Source: JANNPJ01 sp035474375
GTDB lineage: Bacteria > Actinomycetota > Actinomycetes > Actinomycetales > Kineosporiaceae
NCBI GenBank assembly: GCA_035474375.1
Contig: DATINJ010000167.1
Coordinates: forward strand, 1 to 64,000
Direction: 5' to 3'
Length of the DNA: 64,000 nt
Positions 40,681 to 49,327 of this stretch are shown here, in pieces; the stretch's first letter is position 1; every line of letters starts with the position of its first letter. The position numbers and the translations under genes were made by a program. The notes beneath the pieces are model-generated. The model was not told the DNA's origin, ran no database searches, and saw only the letters and a list, made by a program, of their open reading frames with translations.

Positions 40681-42333
40681 GTGTTGCAGAGCCTGGACGG
40701 TGCCGCCGCGCGCCGCTGGGCCGTTTCGGCGCTCGCTGCGCTCGGTGAGGCGCGCGAGGAGATCGATGCGCTGAACGTCTTCCCGGTGCCGGACGGCGAT
40801 ACCGGGACGAACATGTTCCTCACCCTGGAAGCGGCGGTCACCGCAGCCCAGACGGTGCCGGACAGCGCGCCGGTGGCCCAGCTGGCCGATGTCTTCGCCC
40901 GCGGTGCCCTGCTCGGTGCCCGGGGCAATTCCGGCGTGATCGGTGCCCAGTTGCTCCGCGGCTGGGCCGACACCCTGGCCGAGTTCACCCAGCTCAGCGC
41001 CGCTTCCGCAGTGGAAGGGTTCCGCCGCGCGGACGAGCAGGCCTGGAAAGCGGTGAACGACCCGGTCGAGGGCACGATCTTGTCGGTCAGCCGGGCTGCG
41101 GCGGACGCCGCGGCGGCTGCGGCGGCAACGAACCCCACCCTGAAGGCGGTGGTCTCGGCCGCCGCCGACGCTGCTCAGGTAGCCCTCGAGCTCACCCCCA
41201 CCCAGTTGCCGGCGCTGGCCCGGGCCGGGGTGGTTGACGCCGGCGGCCGGGGTCTGGTGGTCCTGATCGACAGCCTGGCCGAACTGGTGCTGGGGGCCTC
41301 TCGGCGGCGACCGGCTCGCAGCTACCGGCATCCGGCTCTGCCCGCCCTGGACTTCGCCACCTGCTCCGACCTGAGTCCGGCAGGCAACGCCGGGCCGTCC
41401 TACGAAGTGATGTTCCTGCTGGAGACCGACCCGGACACCGGATCGGTGCCGGTGGACAAGCTGCGCCCCCGATTGGCGTCGCTCGGTGACTCGCTGGTGA
41501 TCGTCGGTGGCTCCGGGCTCTGGCAGGTCCATGTGCACGTGCACGACCCGGGAGCGGCCGTCGAGGCGGCAATGGAGTACGGCCGCCCGCATCAGATTCG
41601 AATCACCCACTTCTCCGAGAGCGTCCGGGCCGGTCGGTCGGACCCGGCGGCCGGTCCCGGCGCTCGGTCGGCCGGACTCGGGCTGGTGGCCTGCGCGGCT
41701 GGTCCGGGCCTGGCCGAGCTGTTCGGCGCGGCCGGCGCGGTCGTGGTGGCCGGCGGTCCGGGCCGACGTCCCTCCACCTCCCAGTTGCTGGCCGCCATCC
41801 GCCGGACCAAGGCCGACAGCGTCGCGTTGTTGCCGAATGACGGGGACACGATGAACGTCGCCCAGGTGGCCGCCGCAGCCGCCCGGGCGGACGGGATCCG
41901 GGTCGCCGTGTTGCCCACCCGAGCCCAGGTGCAGGGCCTGGCCGCGGCCGCCGTCCATGATCCGGCACGCAGCTTCGACGACGACGTGGTGTCAATGTCG
42001 GCGGCCGCCGGAGGAGCTCGGGACGGCGCCGTCACGGTCGCCGTCAAGGACGGGCTGACCAGCGCGGGGGAGTGCCGGGTGGGGGACGCGCTCGGCGTGG
42101 TGGACGGCGACTTCGCGGTGGTGGGCAGCGATCTGGCGGCGGTCGCGATCGAGGTGGTCGAGCGGTTGCTGTCCGGCGGCGGGGAACTGGTGACGCTGGT
42201 GGTGGGGGTCGGCGAGCACGAGTCGCTGGCCCGCGCGGTCGCCGTCCATCTGCGAAATGTGCACCGGCAGGTCGAGGTCAGCGTGCTGAATGGCGGTCAG
42301 CCGCGGTACCCATTGCTGATCGGGGTGGAATGA
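40681..42333 (+). CDS. DAK2-domain kinase (FakA-like/YloV-type)
   Basis: The 550-aa protein starts at GTG with GGAGG 7 bp ahead. The N-terminal DhaL/DAK2 nucleotide-binding domain (about 1-210) has NVFPVPDGDTGTNMFLTLE, ARGNSGVIGAQLLRG and VVDAGGRGLVVLIDSL. The remainder (about 235-550) is the DegV-related C-terminal part of the YloV/FakA family, which phosphorylates fatty acids with FakB partners in Firmicutes. In actinobacteria the gene sits upstream of recG, as here, and its substrate is not established. recG starts 115 bp downstream. Confidence 0.88.
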   Translation: MLQSLDGAAARRWAVSALAALGEAREEIDALNVFPVPDGDTGTNMFLTLEAAVTAAQTVPDSAPVAQLADVFARGALLGARGNSGVIGAQLLRGWADTLAEFTQLSAASAVEGFRRADEQAWKAVNDPVEGTILSVSRAAADAAAAAAATNPTLKAVVSAAADAAQVALELTPTQLPALARAGVVDAGGRGLVVLIDSLAELVLGASRRRPARSYRHPALPALDFATCSDLSPAGNAGPSYEVMFLLETDPDTGSVPVDKLRPRLASLGDSLVIVGGSGLWQVHVHVHDPGAAVEAAMEYGRPHQIRITHFSESVRAGRSDPAAGPGARSAGLGLVACAAGPGLAELFGAAGAVVVAGGPGRRPSTSQLLAAIRRTKADSVALLPNDGDTMNVAQVAAAAARADGIRVAVLPTRAQVQGLAAAAVHDPARSFDDDVVSMSAAAGGARDGAVTVAVKDGLTSAGECRVGDALGVVDGDFAVVGSDLAAVAIEVVERLLSGGGELVTLVVGVGEHESLARAVAVHLRNVHRQVEVSVLNGGQPRYPLLIGVE

Positions 42334-42380
42334 TTGGCCTCGAACATACTTCCGGACGAAGTGGCGTGAGGGGTGCTGAC

Positions 42381-42465
42381 GTGACGAGGACGGGGCAGTG
42401 ACGGGGACCAGATCGTGACCGGGACCAGATCGTGACGGGGAGCGGGCCGTGACGGGCAGCGGGCC
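42381..42465 (+). repeat. Five 17-bp tandem repeats leading into recG
   Basis: Units start at 42381, 42398, 42415, 42432 and 42449, each beginning GTGAC: GTGACGAGGACGGGGCA, GTGACGGGGACCAGATC, GTGACCGGGACCAGATC, GTGACGGGGAGCGGGCC, GTGACGGGCAGCGGGCC. The last unit contains the recG GTG start, and the GGGGAG of the fourth acts as its ribosome binding site. 17 bp is not a codon multiple, so successive GTGs fall in different frames. Confidence 0.9.
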
Positions 42466-44713
42466 GGCCCGGATGGACGAACCGCTGACCAAGGTGCTCG
42501 GCGCCCGGACAGCCAACCTCCTGCTGAACGGCCTGAAGCTGGCCACCACCGGTGATCTGCTCCGGCATTACCCGCGCCGGTATCTGGAACTCGGCGAGCT
42601 GACGGAGATCTCGTCACTGCCGATGGACGAATCGGTCAGCCTGGTCGCCGAGGTGAAGTCGGTGTCGGTGCGGCAGATGGCCACCAAGCGCGCCCAGATC
42701 ATGACTGTCGTGGTCACCGATGGCCGAGCCGAGCTCGACCTGACCTTCTTCGCCAACATCTACAAGGTCAAGAGCGAGCTGACCAAGGGCACCCGGGCGC
42801 TGTTCAGCGGCAAGGTGTCTGCCTTCCGCAACCAGAAGCAGCTCACTCAGCCGCTCTATGAGCTGCTGAAGAAGGAAGAGGCGGTCGACCCGGACGAGGT
42901 CGAGGAGGCGTTGGAGAAGCCGTATCCGGTGTATCCGGCGAACGCCAAGGTCAGCTCCATGGTGATCCGGAACTCGGTGCAGGTGGTGCTCGACACCCTG
43001 GGCGACGTCCCGGACCCGATCCCGAACAAGGTCCGGCTCCGCAAAGGCCTGATCGACCTGCGCTCGGCGTTGGAACAGATCCACCGCCCCGGCGATCTGG
43101 AACAGATGAACAAGGCTCGACGCCGGCTGATCTGGGAGGAGGCGTTCGTCCTCCAGTCGGTGCTGCTCTGGCGGCGGACCATGCACCACGAGCAGGTCGC
43201 CACGCCATACCCGGAAGTTCCGGACGGCCTGATGGCGGCGCTCGAGGCCCGCTTGCCGTTCACCCTGACCGCCGGTCAGAAGGAGGTCGGCCGGGAAATC
43301 GCCGACGACCTGACACAACCGCATCCGATGCAACGACTGTTGCAGGGCGAGGTGGGGTCGGGTAAGACCCTGGTGGCCTTGCGGGCGATGCTGACCGTGG
43401 TGGACGGCGGCGGGCAGGCCGCACTGCTGGCTCCGACCGAGGTGCTGGCCGCTCAGCACCACCGTTCGATCACCGCGATGCTCGGGGAGCTGGCTGCGGC
43501 CGGGATGCTCGGTGGAGACAGTCGAGGAACCCGGGTGGCGTTGCTGACCGGGTCGTTGTCGACCGCAGCCCGGCGGAAGGCGTTGCTGGAGGCCGCCTCC
43601 GGCGAGGCCGGGATCGTGATCGGGACGCATGCCCTGCTCCAGGAGAAGGTTCAGTTCGCCGATCTCGGCCTGATCGTCGTCGATGAGCAGCACCGGTTCG
43701 GGGTCGAGCAACGCGACGCGATGCGCGGCAAAGGCGTTCGCACGCCGCACCTGCTGGTGATGACCGCGACGCCGATCCCGCGGACGGTGGCGATGACGGT
43801 CTTCGGCGATCTCGAAGTCTCCACGCTGTCGGAACTGCCGGCCGGGCGCACCGAAATCGCCAGCCATGTCGTGAAGGCCCGAGACGCCCGCTGGATGGAG
43901 CGCACCTGGCAGCGGATCGCGGAGGAGGCCGCCGCCGGTCACCAGACCTACGTGGTCTGCCCACGGATCGGTGACAAGGTCGAGGATCTTGCCAAGGAGG
44001 CGAAGGGGAGTAAGGGCGCCAAGGCCGGGTCAGATGTCGAGGACGATGGCGAGCTCTACCTCGATTTCGACGACGACTCCGCCGGTGCGGGCACCAAACG
44101 GCAGGCCGCCGCCGTGCTGGACGTCCTGGAAGCGCTGCGAGAACTACCGACCCTCAACGGCTTGGTGATCGAGGCGCTGCACGGTCGGATGCCCACGGAC
44201 GAACGCAACGACGTGATGCGCCGATTCGCCGCCGGTGAGGTGCACGTGCTGGTCGCCACCACGGTGATCGAGGTGGGGGTCGACGTCCCCAATGCCACGG
44301 TGATGGCGGTGCTGGACGCCGATCGGTTCGGGGTCTCCCAACTGCACCAGCTGCGCGGCCGAGTCGGCCGGGGCAGCGCGGCCGGCCTGTGCCTGCTGGT
44401 CACCGAGGTGGTCGAGGGGGCCACCGCGGAACGGTTGGCCGCGGTGGCCGCCACCCGGGACGGGTTCGAACTGGCCAAGCTCGACCTGGAGCAACGCCGG
44501 GAAGGCGATGTGCTGGGCGTGCGGCAGTCCGGCGGCAAGTCCTCGCTGAAGCTCCTGCGGGTACTGCGGGATGAGAAGGTGATCGCGGACGCCCGCAAGC
44601 ACGCCCAGGCGCTGATCAAAGACGATCCACGAGTTCGGCTTTACCCCACGCTGGTGGCGGCGATGAAATCCTGGTTGGACGATGAACAGGTTAAGTTCTT
44701 GGACCGGGCCTGA
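42449..44713 (+). CDS. recG: ATP-dependent DNA helicase RecG
   Basis: RecG remodels stalled replication forks and Holliday junctions. The 754-aa protein has an N-terminal wedge/OB domain (about 1-230), then helicase motifs: GEVGSGKTLVALRAM (Walker A), VVDEQHRFGVEQRDAM (DEQH), TATPIPRTVAMT, TTVIEVGVDVPNATVM and QLRGRVGRG. An acidic, low-complexity insert (about 515-550, DVEDDGELYLDFDDDSAG) lies between motifs III and IV. GTG 42449 is supported by GGGGAG in the preceding repeat; ATG 42473 lacks such a site. Confidence 0.96.
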   Translation: MTGSGPARMDEPLTKVLGARTANLLLNGLKLATTGDLLRHYPRRYLELGELTEISSLPMDESVSLVAEVKSVSVRQMATKRAQIMTVVVTDGRAELDLTFFANIYKVKSELTKGTRALFSGKVSAFRNQKQLTQPLYELLKKEEAVDPDEVEEALEKPYPVYPANAKVSSMVIRNSVQVVLDTLGDVPDPIPNKVRLRKGLIDLRSALEQIHRPGDLEQMNKARRRLIWEEAFVLQSVLLWRRTMHHEQVATPYPEVPDGLMAALEARLPFTLTAGQKEVGREIADDLTQPHPMQRLLQGEVGSGKTLVALRAMLTVVDGGGQAALLAPTEVLAAQHHRSITAMLGELAAAGMLGGDSRGTRVALLTGSLSTAARRKALLEAASGEAGIVIGTHALLQEKVQFADLGLIVVDEQHRFGVEQRDAMRGKGVRTPHLLVMTATPIPRTVAMTVFGDLEVSTLSELPAGRTEIASHVVKARDARWMERTWQRIAEEAAAGHQTYVVCPRIGDKVEDLAKEAKGSKGAKAGSDVEDDGELYLDFDDDSAGAGTKRQAAAVLDVLEALRELPTLNGLVIEALHGRMPTDERNDVMRRFAAGEVHVLVATTVIEVGVDVPNATVMAVLDADRFGVSQLHQLRGRVGRGSAAGLCLLVTEVVEGATAERLAAVAATRDGFELAKLDLEQRREGDVLGVRQSGGKSSLKLLRVLRDEKVIADARKHAQALIKDDPRVRLYPTLVAAMKSWLDDEQVKFLDRA

Positions 44714-44746
44714 AAGAGCACGTCTGAAAACTAAAGGGAGACAACC

Positions 44747-45328
44747 GTGACCCGGATCGTGGCCGGTGACGCCGGTGGGCGCCGGCTCGTCGTCCCGAAA
44801 GGAGATTTGACCCGGCCGACCAGCGACCGGGTCCGGGAAGGGCTGTTCAACGCGCTGGACGCGCGGGGCCTGATTCCCGGTGCCGTGGTGCTCGACCTGT
44901 ACTGCGGTTCCGGAGCGCTGGGGCTGGAGGCCGCCAGCCGGGGAGCTGCCTCGGTGGTGATGGTCGATGCCTCCCGGCAGGCGGTGGACGCCGCTAGACA
45001 GAACGTCAGCGCGCTCGGCTTTCCCCGGGCCGCGGTGGTTCTCTCCACGGTGCAGCGGTATCTCGCCCGACCGGTGTCCCGGGCGGCGTCGCTGGTGTTC
45101 GCCGATCCGCCGTACGCGATGGCACAGCCCGAACTGACCGAGATGCTCAGCACACTGACCGAGCGAGGCTGGCTGCAGCCGTCGGCGGTGATCCTGGTGG
45201 AGCGCAGTTCCCGGGCACTGGAACCGCAGTGGCCGAGCGGCGTGGTCCGGCAGGCGATCCGGCGCTACGGGGAGACCTCGATCTGGCAGGCGGAATGGAA
45301 TCCGGAAGGCACTGGGCCGGTCCGGTAA
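44747..45328 (+). CDS. rsmD: 16S rRNA (guanine(966)-N2)-methyltransferase
   Basis: RsmD methylates G966 of 16S rRNA with SAM. The 193-aa protein has IVAGDAGGRRLVVPKG, RPTSDRVREGLFNALD, VLDLYCGSGALGLEAASRGA (SAM site) and the catalytic DPPYAM. The GTG start has AAAGGGAG 6 bp ahead. coaD starts 10 bp after the stop, a widely conserved pair. Confidence 0.95.
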   Translation: MTRIVAGDAGGRRLVVPKGDLTRPTSDRVREGLFNALDARGLIPGAVVLDLYCGSGALGLEAASRGAASVVMVDASRQAVDAARQNVSALGFPRAAVVLSTVQRYLARPVSRAASLVFADPPYAMAQPELTEMLSTLTERGWLQPSAVILVERSSRALEPQWPSGVVRQAIRRYGETSIWQAEWNPEGTGPVR

Positions 45329-45338
45329 CTTCAGCACC

Positions 45339-45854
45339 ATGACCGCCTCTCGCTGTGTCTGCCCGGGCAGTTTCGACCCCGTGACGAACGGCCATGTCGA
45401 TGTGATCCGCCGGGCCGGCGGGTTGTTCGACGAGGTGGTGGTCGCGGTGCTGACCAACCCCTCGAAGAAGCCGATGTTCAGCCTGGAGACCCGGTTGGAA
45501 ATGCTGACCGAGGCGCTCGGCGACGTCAGCGATGTCTTCGTGGTCGCGGTCAAGGGCGGGCTGCTGGTGGATTTCTGCCGGGAGGTGGGTGCCGTGTCGG
45601 TGGTCAAGGGTTTACGTAGCGGTACCGACTTCGCCTACGAATTGCCGATGGCTTTGATGAATCGGCACCTCACCGGCCTGGAGACGATATTTCTGCCCGG
45701 TGAGCCCCGGTATGAGCACGTATCCAGCAGTCTGATCAAGGAAGTCGCCACCCATGGCGGTGATGTATCGGGACTTGTCCCGGACGGTGTTCTGGCGCGC
45801 CTCCTGGAACGAGTAGGGCCGGTTCGCCACACTGAGACCGAAGAGACCCTTTAG
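45339..45854 (+). CDS. coaD: Phosphopantetheine adenylyltransferase
   Basis: CoaD adenylates 4'-phosphopantetheine on the way to coenzyme A. The 171-aa protein has PGSFDPVTNGHVDVIRRA (HIGH-type TNGH), VAVLTNPSKKPMFSLETR, VKGLRSGTDFAYELPMALMN and YEHVSSSLIKEVATHGGDV. It is about ten residues longer than usual at the C-terminus. No ribosome binding site is seen; TAACTT (45325-45330 region), partly the rsmD stop, lies about 7 bp ahead of the ATG, so a separate leaderless transcript is possible. Confidence 0.96.
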   Translation: MTASRCVCPGSFDPVTNGHVDVIRRAGGLFDEVVVAVLTNPSKKPMFSLETRLEMLTEALGDVSDVFVVAVKGGLLVDFCREVGAVSVVKGLRSGTDFAYELPMALMNRHLTGLETIFLPGEPRYEHVSSSLIKEVATHGGDVSGLVPDGVLARLLERVGPVRHTETEETL

Positions 45855-45870
45855 TGGCTGGAGGTCGTGG

Positions 45871-46692
45871 GTGAGCCTGCGCCGTACATTGGACGTCATG
45901 GGTGCCACGGTCGAGCGGGCCTCATCTTTCCCGCTGTCGGCATCCTGCCTAGTCAATCGAGCTGAGTTGCTCTCCTTGGTGGAGCGCGCTCGAGCCGAAC
46001 TGCCGGTGGAGCTGGATGAGGCAGCCGCTCTGCTGGTTGCCCACCAGGATGTGATCAGCCGGGCCGAGGCCGAAGCCGAGCACGTGCTGGCTGCTGCCCG
46101 GGCCCGAGCCGATGAAATGATCAAGGACAGCGCTCTGGTGGCCACCGCCCGAGGTCGATCCGAGCAGATCTTGGACGCCGCTCGCACCGAGGCGGCCCGG
46201 CTGTTGCGCGAGGCGGACGACTACTGCGACCGCCGGCTGGCGATCTTCGAGAATGACCTGGAAAAGACGATGGCCCAGGTCAGGAGGGGTCGTGACCGCT
46301 TGCGCGAGCGTAGCGATCTGGCCTCGCTGGACACTCTTCAGGCGCACGGCACCGATGCTCACGGTGAGTCTGAGGAGCCGGACGTCGTCGAGTACGCCGA
46401 GGATGCTCAGTACGGCGAGGAAGTCGAGTACGTCGAGGAAGTCGAGTACACGGAAGAGGCGTACACCGAGGAGTACGTCGAGCAGTATCCGGCCGAGTAC
46501 GTCGAGGTCGAGGTCTACGACGGGCGGATCGACGAGGCGAACGACGCGGCGAAGGAGCAGTCCGAGCCGGTCGACGAGCGGCAACCGGTGGGCGTCGGCG
46601 CCCAGCGTGAGCATCGGGTGGTGGACGTCGCCGCAATCGAGCGGGCTGAGGCCGAACGAGCCGGTTTGGGTCAACGAGTCAACCTGCAGTAA
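45871..46692 (+). CDS. SepIVA-like DivIVA-family coiled-coil protein with acidic Tyr-rich tail
   Basis: The 273-aa protein starts at GTG 45871 (GGAGG 6 bp ahead). Residues 14-45 (ERASSFPLSASCLVNRAELL) and the helical part to about residue 150 (AHQDVISRAEAEAEHVLAAA, ADDYCDRRLAIFENDLEKTM) match the mycobacterial Rv2927c/SepIVA protein, which acts in septation. The coiled coil is shorter than in Mycobacterium. Residues about 170-215 are an acidic Tyr/Glu/Val stretch (EEVEYVEEVEYTEEAYTEEY) not present in Rv2927c as I recall it. The gene sits ahead of DUF177-rpmF-rnc as in Mycobacterium. Confidence 0.8.
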   Translation: MSLRRTLDVMGATVERASSFPLSASCLVNRAELLSLVERARAELPVELDEAAALLVAHQDVISRAEAEAEHVLAAARARADEMIKDSALVATARGRSEQILDAARTEAARLLREADDYCDRRLAIFENDLEKTMAQVRRGRDRLRERSDLASLDTLQAHGTDAHGESEEPDVVEYAEDAQYGEEVEYVEEVEYTEEAYTEEYVEQYPAEYVEVEVYDGRIDEANDAAKEQSEPVDERQPVGVGAQREHRVVDVAAIERAEAERAGLGQRVNLQ

Positions 46693-46737
46693 CCTTGCTA
46701 GCTGGCACGTTCTCAAAACCGACCTGGGCTTGAAATC

Positions 46738-47367
46738 GTGCTGGAACGATCACCCGAACTGCGTTACAAGGAGTGCACCATCCGTCTGGATCACCGGTCA
46801 CCGTACGTCCTCGACACTCGAGACCTCGGTCGGCGGCCGGGAACCATGCGTAAGGTCGCACGTACCGTGCCGGCGTCGGGCGACATGGGTACAGAGATCA
46901 TCAGCATTCCCGAAGGCACCGAGATCGAGCTGAAGTTGCGGCTCGAAGCGGTGATGGAGGGGGTGCTGGTCAGCGGCACGGCCTCGGGCGTGGCGGTGGG
47001 AGAGTGCATCCGTTGCCTCGATGAGGTCCGGTTGCCGCTGGAGATCTCATTTACTGAGCTTTTCAGCTACCCAGAGAATCGGGTGGCTGAAGATGAAGAC
47101 CAAGACGTGTACCTGGTCGAGGAAGATCTGATCAACCTCGAGCCGGTGCTGCGGGACGCGGTGGTGCTTGCACTACCGTTCCAGCCGGTGTGCCGGGAAG
47201 ACTGCCCCGGGTTGTGCTCCGAATGTGGAGTGCACCTGGCAGACGACCCGGCTCACACGCACGAGAATGCCGACCCTCGATGGTCGGCGCTACAGGGCAT
47301 CCTGGCCGATGGGGTGCCCGGCCCGGCCGCTGCTGACAGCGGTCGAGACGACGAGAAGGAGAAGTAG
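46738..47367 (+). CDS. DUF177 (YceD-family) protein
   Basis: The 209-aa protein has the family start FVLDTRDLGRRPG-like (YVLDTRDLGRRPGTMRKV), VAVGECIRCLDEVRLPLEI, and the cysteine cluster CREDCPGLCSECGVHLADDP, which probably binds zinc. YceD proteins are linked to 23S rRNA maturation or ribosome assembly and are nearly always upstream of rpmF. The N-terminal GTG at 46738 has no clear ribosome binding site. rpmF begins 2 bp after the stop. Confidence 0.92.
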   Translation: MLERSPELRYKECTIRLDHRSPYVLDTRDLGRRPGTMRKVARTVPASGDMGTEIISIPEGTEIELKLRLEAVMEGVLVSGTASGVAVGECIRCLDEVRLPLEISFTELFSYPENRVAEDEDQDVYLVEEDLINLEPVLRDAVVLALPFQPVCREDCPGLCSECGVHLADDPAHTHENADPRWSALQGILADGVPGPAAADSGRDDEKEK

Positions 47368-47369
47368 GC

Positions 47370-47573
47370 GTGGCTGTTCCGAAGCGGAAGATGTCCCGCA
47401 GTAACACGCGGTCCCGCCGGGCGCAGTGGAAGGCGACGCCTACGGCGCTCACCGCCACGGTGTCCGGTGGCGTCGTGACGTACTCGCGCCCTCACCAGGC
47501 CCAGGTCGTCACCGATTCCGCTGGTACCGCGCTTTACCTGGAGTACAAGGGGCGCAAGGTCAAGGACCTCTGA
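47370..47573 (+). CDS. rpmF: 50S ribosomal protein L32 (Cys-free form)
   Basis: The 67-aa protein MAVPKRKMSRSNTRSRRAQW... has the conserved N-terminus of L32 but none of the four zinc cysteines, so it is the zinc-independent form. GAAGGAGAAG precedes the GTG start. It is co-transcribed with the DUF177 gene and rnc. Confidence 0.95.
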   Translation: MAVPKRKMSRSNTRSRRAQWKATPTALTATVSGGVVTYSRPHQAQVVTDSAGTALYLEYKGRKVKDL

Positions 47574-47625
47574 CCGGGCAGGAAGCAGTGCAATTGTTCG
47601 GGCAGCCGCATTTGGTGAGCATCAG

Positions 47626-48360
47626 GTGAGCGACACGCCGGATGCGGCTGACCCGGACCCGCTCGAGCTGATGAAGTCGCTCGAGGTGACGGTGGAGCCA
47701 GGGCTGCTTTTCCAGGCCCTGACCCACCGCTCTTATGCGTACGAGAACGGCGGTCTGCCGACCAACGAGCGCCTGGAGTTCCTTGGTGACTCGGTGCTTG
47801 GACTCGTGGTCACCGCCGCGCTCTACCGTCGCCATCCCGATCTGCCCGAAGGCCAGCTGGCCAAGCTTCGGGCCGCGGTGGTGAACATGCGCGCCCTGGC
47901 CGGTGTCGGCCGCACCCTGGAGCTGGGCCAGTACCTGCTCCTCGGGCGCGGTGAAGAGGCCAGTGGTGGTCGAGACAAGTCCTCGATCCTGGCCGACACG
48001 GTGGAGGCGCTGATCGGCGCCGTCTACCTGGAGAGCGGTATCGACGTGGCCACGGTGTTCGTCCACCGGTTGGTCGACCCGCTGCTCGACGCCAGCGCCG
48101 AACTGGGTGCCGGCCTCGACTGGAAGACCAGCTTGCAGGAGCTCACGGCGATCGCCGGGCTCGGTGTGCCCGAGTATTCCGTCACCGAAGAAGGCCCCGA
48201 CCACGCGAAGCTGTTCCATGCCGTCGCGCTGGTCCAGGGCACCTCATACGGCACGGGCAGCGGGCGGAGCAAGAAAGAAGCCGAGCAGGCCGCTGCGGCC
48301 GCGGCATTCGGCCGGATCGAGGCCGAGCGAAACGCCGAACCGCCGCCCCCGGAGTCCTGA
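47626..48360 (+). CDS. rnc: Ribonuclease III
   Basis: RNase III cleaves double-stranded RNA in rRNA and mRNA processing. The 244-aa protein has the signature NERLEFLGDSVLGLVVTAAL and the second acidic site KSSILADTVEALIGAVYLE. A C-terminal dsRNA-binding domain (about 163-232, DWKTSLQELTAIAGLG, GSGRSKKEAEQAAAAAAF) follows. The start GTG has only weak upstream complementarity. mutM follows after 6 bp. Confidence 0.96.
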   Translation: MSDTPDAADPDPLELMKSLEVTVEPGLLFQALTHRSYAYENGGLPTNERLEFLGDSVLGLVVTAALYRRHPDLPEGQLAKLRAAVVNMRALAGVGRTLELGQYLLLGRGEEASGGRDKSSILADTVEALIGAVYLESGIDVATVFVHRLVDPLLDASAELGAGLDWKTSLQELTAIAGLGVPEYSVTEEGPDHAKLFHAVALVQGTSYGTGSGRSKKEAEQAAAAAAFGRIEAERNAEPPPPES

Positions 48361-48366
48361 GCTCGA

Positions 48367-49308
48367 ATGCCCGAACTGCCCGAGGTCGAGGTGGTCCGAA
48401 ACGGCTTGGCCCGATGGACCATTGGTAACCAGATCAGCTCCGTCGAGGTTCGACACCCGCGTCCAGTGCGCCGGCACGAGGCCGGTGCCGAGGATTTCGT
48501 CAGTCGCCTGATCGGCGTCACGATTTTGGACGTCGTCCGGCGTGGCAAGTTCCTCTGGCTCACGTTGGATTCAGGCGAGGCCCTGCTGGCGCACCTGGGG
48601 ATGAGCGGCCAGCTGGTGCTGGAGCCGCCGGACGCGGAGATCGAGGCGCACCTGCGGGTTCGGATCGGCCTGTCCGGTGCTACCGGGCGCGAGCTGCGCT
48701 TCATTGACCAGCGGATGTTCGGTGGGCTGGCGGTGGTCCCGATGGTGAAGACGGCGGACGGGCTGCCCGGTGGCCTGGGCGGCCAGCCTGCGGGTGACTC
48801 CGGGGTGCGGGGTGCCGGGATTGCCGCGGAAGCGATGCTGCCGGTACCGGTGGCGCACATTGCTCGAGATGCCCTCGACCCGGCCCTCGACGTCGACCTG
48901 CTGGCCGCCAAGCTGCGGCGGCGCCAGACCGGGCTGAAGCGGGCCCTGCTCGATCAGACCCTGGTCTCCGGCATCGGCAACATCTATGCCGACGAGGCAC
49001 TGTGGCTGGCCAAGCTGCATTACGCCCGACCGACCGAGACCTTGAACCGGCCCACCCTGAACCGGTTGCTCGACGCCTCCCAGCAGGTGATGCGCTCGGC
49101 TCTGGCAGCCGGCGGCACCAGCTTCGACAGCCTGTACGTCGACGTCAACGGGCAGAGCGGCTACTTCGAGCGTTCGCTGAACGTCTACGGCCGCACCGGG
49201 TTGCCGTGCCATCGCTGTGAGGCACTGATCCGCCGGGAATCGTTCATGAATCGCTCGTCCCACCTGTGCCCGCATTGCCAACCCCGGCCTCGCAACGCGC
49301 ACTGGTGA
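48367..49308 (+). CDS. mutM: Formamidopyrimidine-DNA glycosylase
   Basis: MutM/Fpg removes 8-oxoguanine and formamidopyrimidines, using the N-terminal Pro. MPELPEVEVVRNGLARW (Pro2, Glu3, Glu6) is intact. Also present are the H2TH region KRALLDQTLVSGIGNIYADE, the Lys of RRGKFLWL, and a C-terminal zinc finger CHRCEALIRRESFMNRSSHL-CPHCQ. At 313 aa it is longer than usual because of a Gly/Ala-rich insert (about residues 130-160, VKTADGLPGGLGGQPAG) before the H2TH domain. It is coupled to rnc. Confidence 0.95.
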   Translation: MPELPEVEVVRNGLARWTIGNQISSVEVRHPRPVRRHEAGAEDFVSRLIGVTILDVVRRGKFLWLTLDSGEALLAHLGMSGQLVLEPPDAEIEAHLRVRIGLSGATGRELRFIDQRMFGGLAVVPMVKTADGLPGGLGGQPAGDSGVRGAGIAAEAMLPVPVAHIARDALDPALDVDLLAAKLRRRQTGLKRALLDQTLVSGIGNIYADEALWLAKLHYARPTETLNRPTLNRLLDASQQVMRSALAAGGTSFDSLYVDVNGQSGYFERSLNVYGRTGLPCHRCEALIRRESFMNRSSHLCPHCQPRPRNAHW

Positions 49309-49327
49309 GCCGCCCGGTCCGGGTCGC

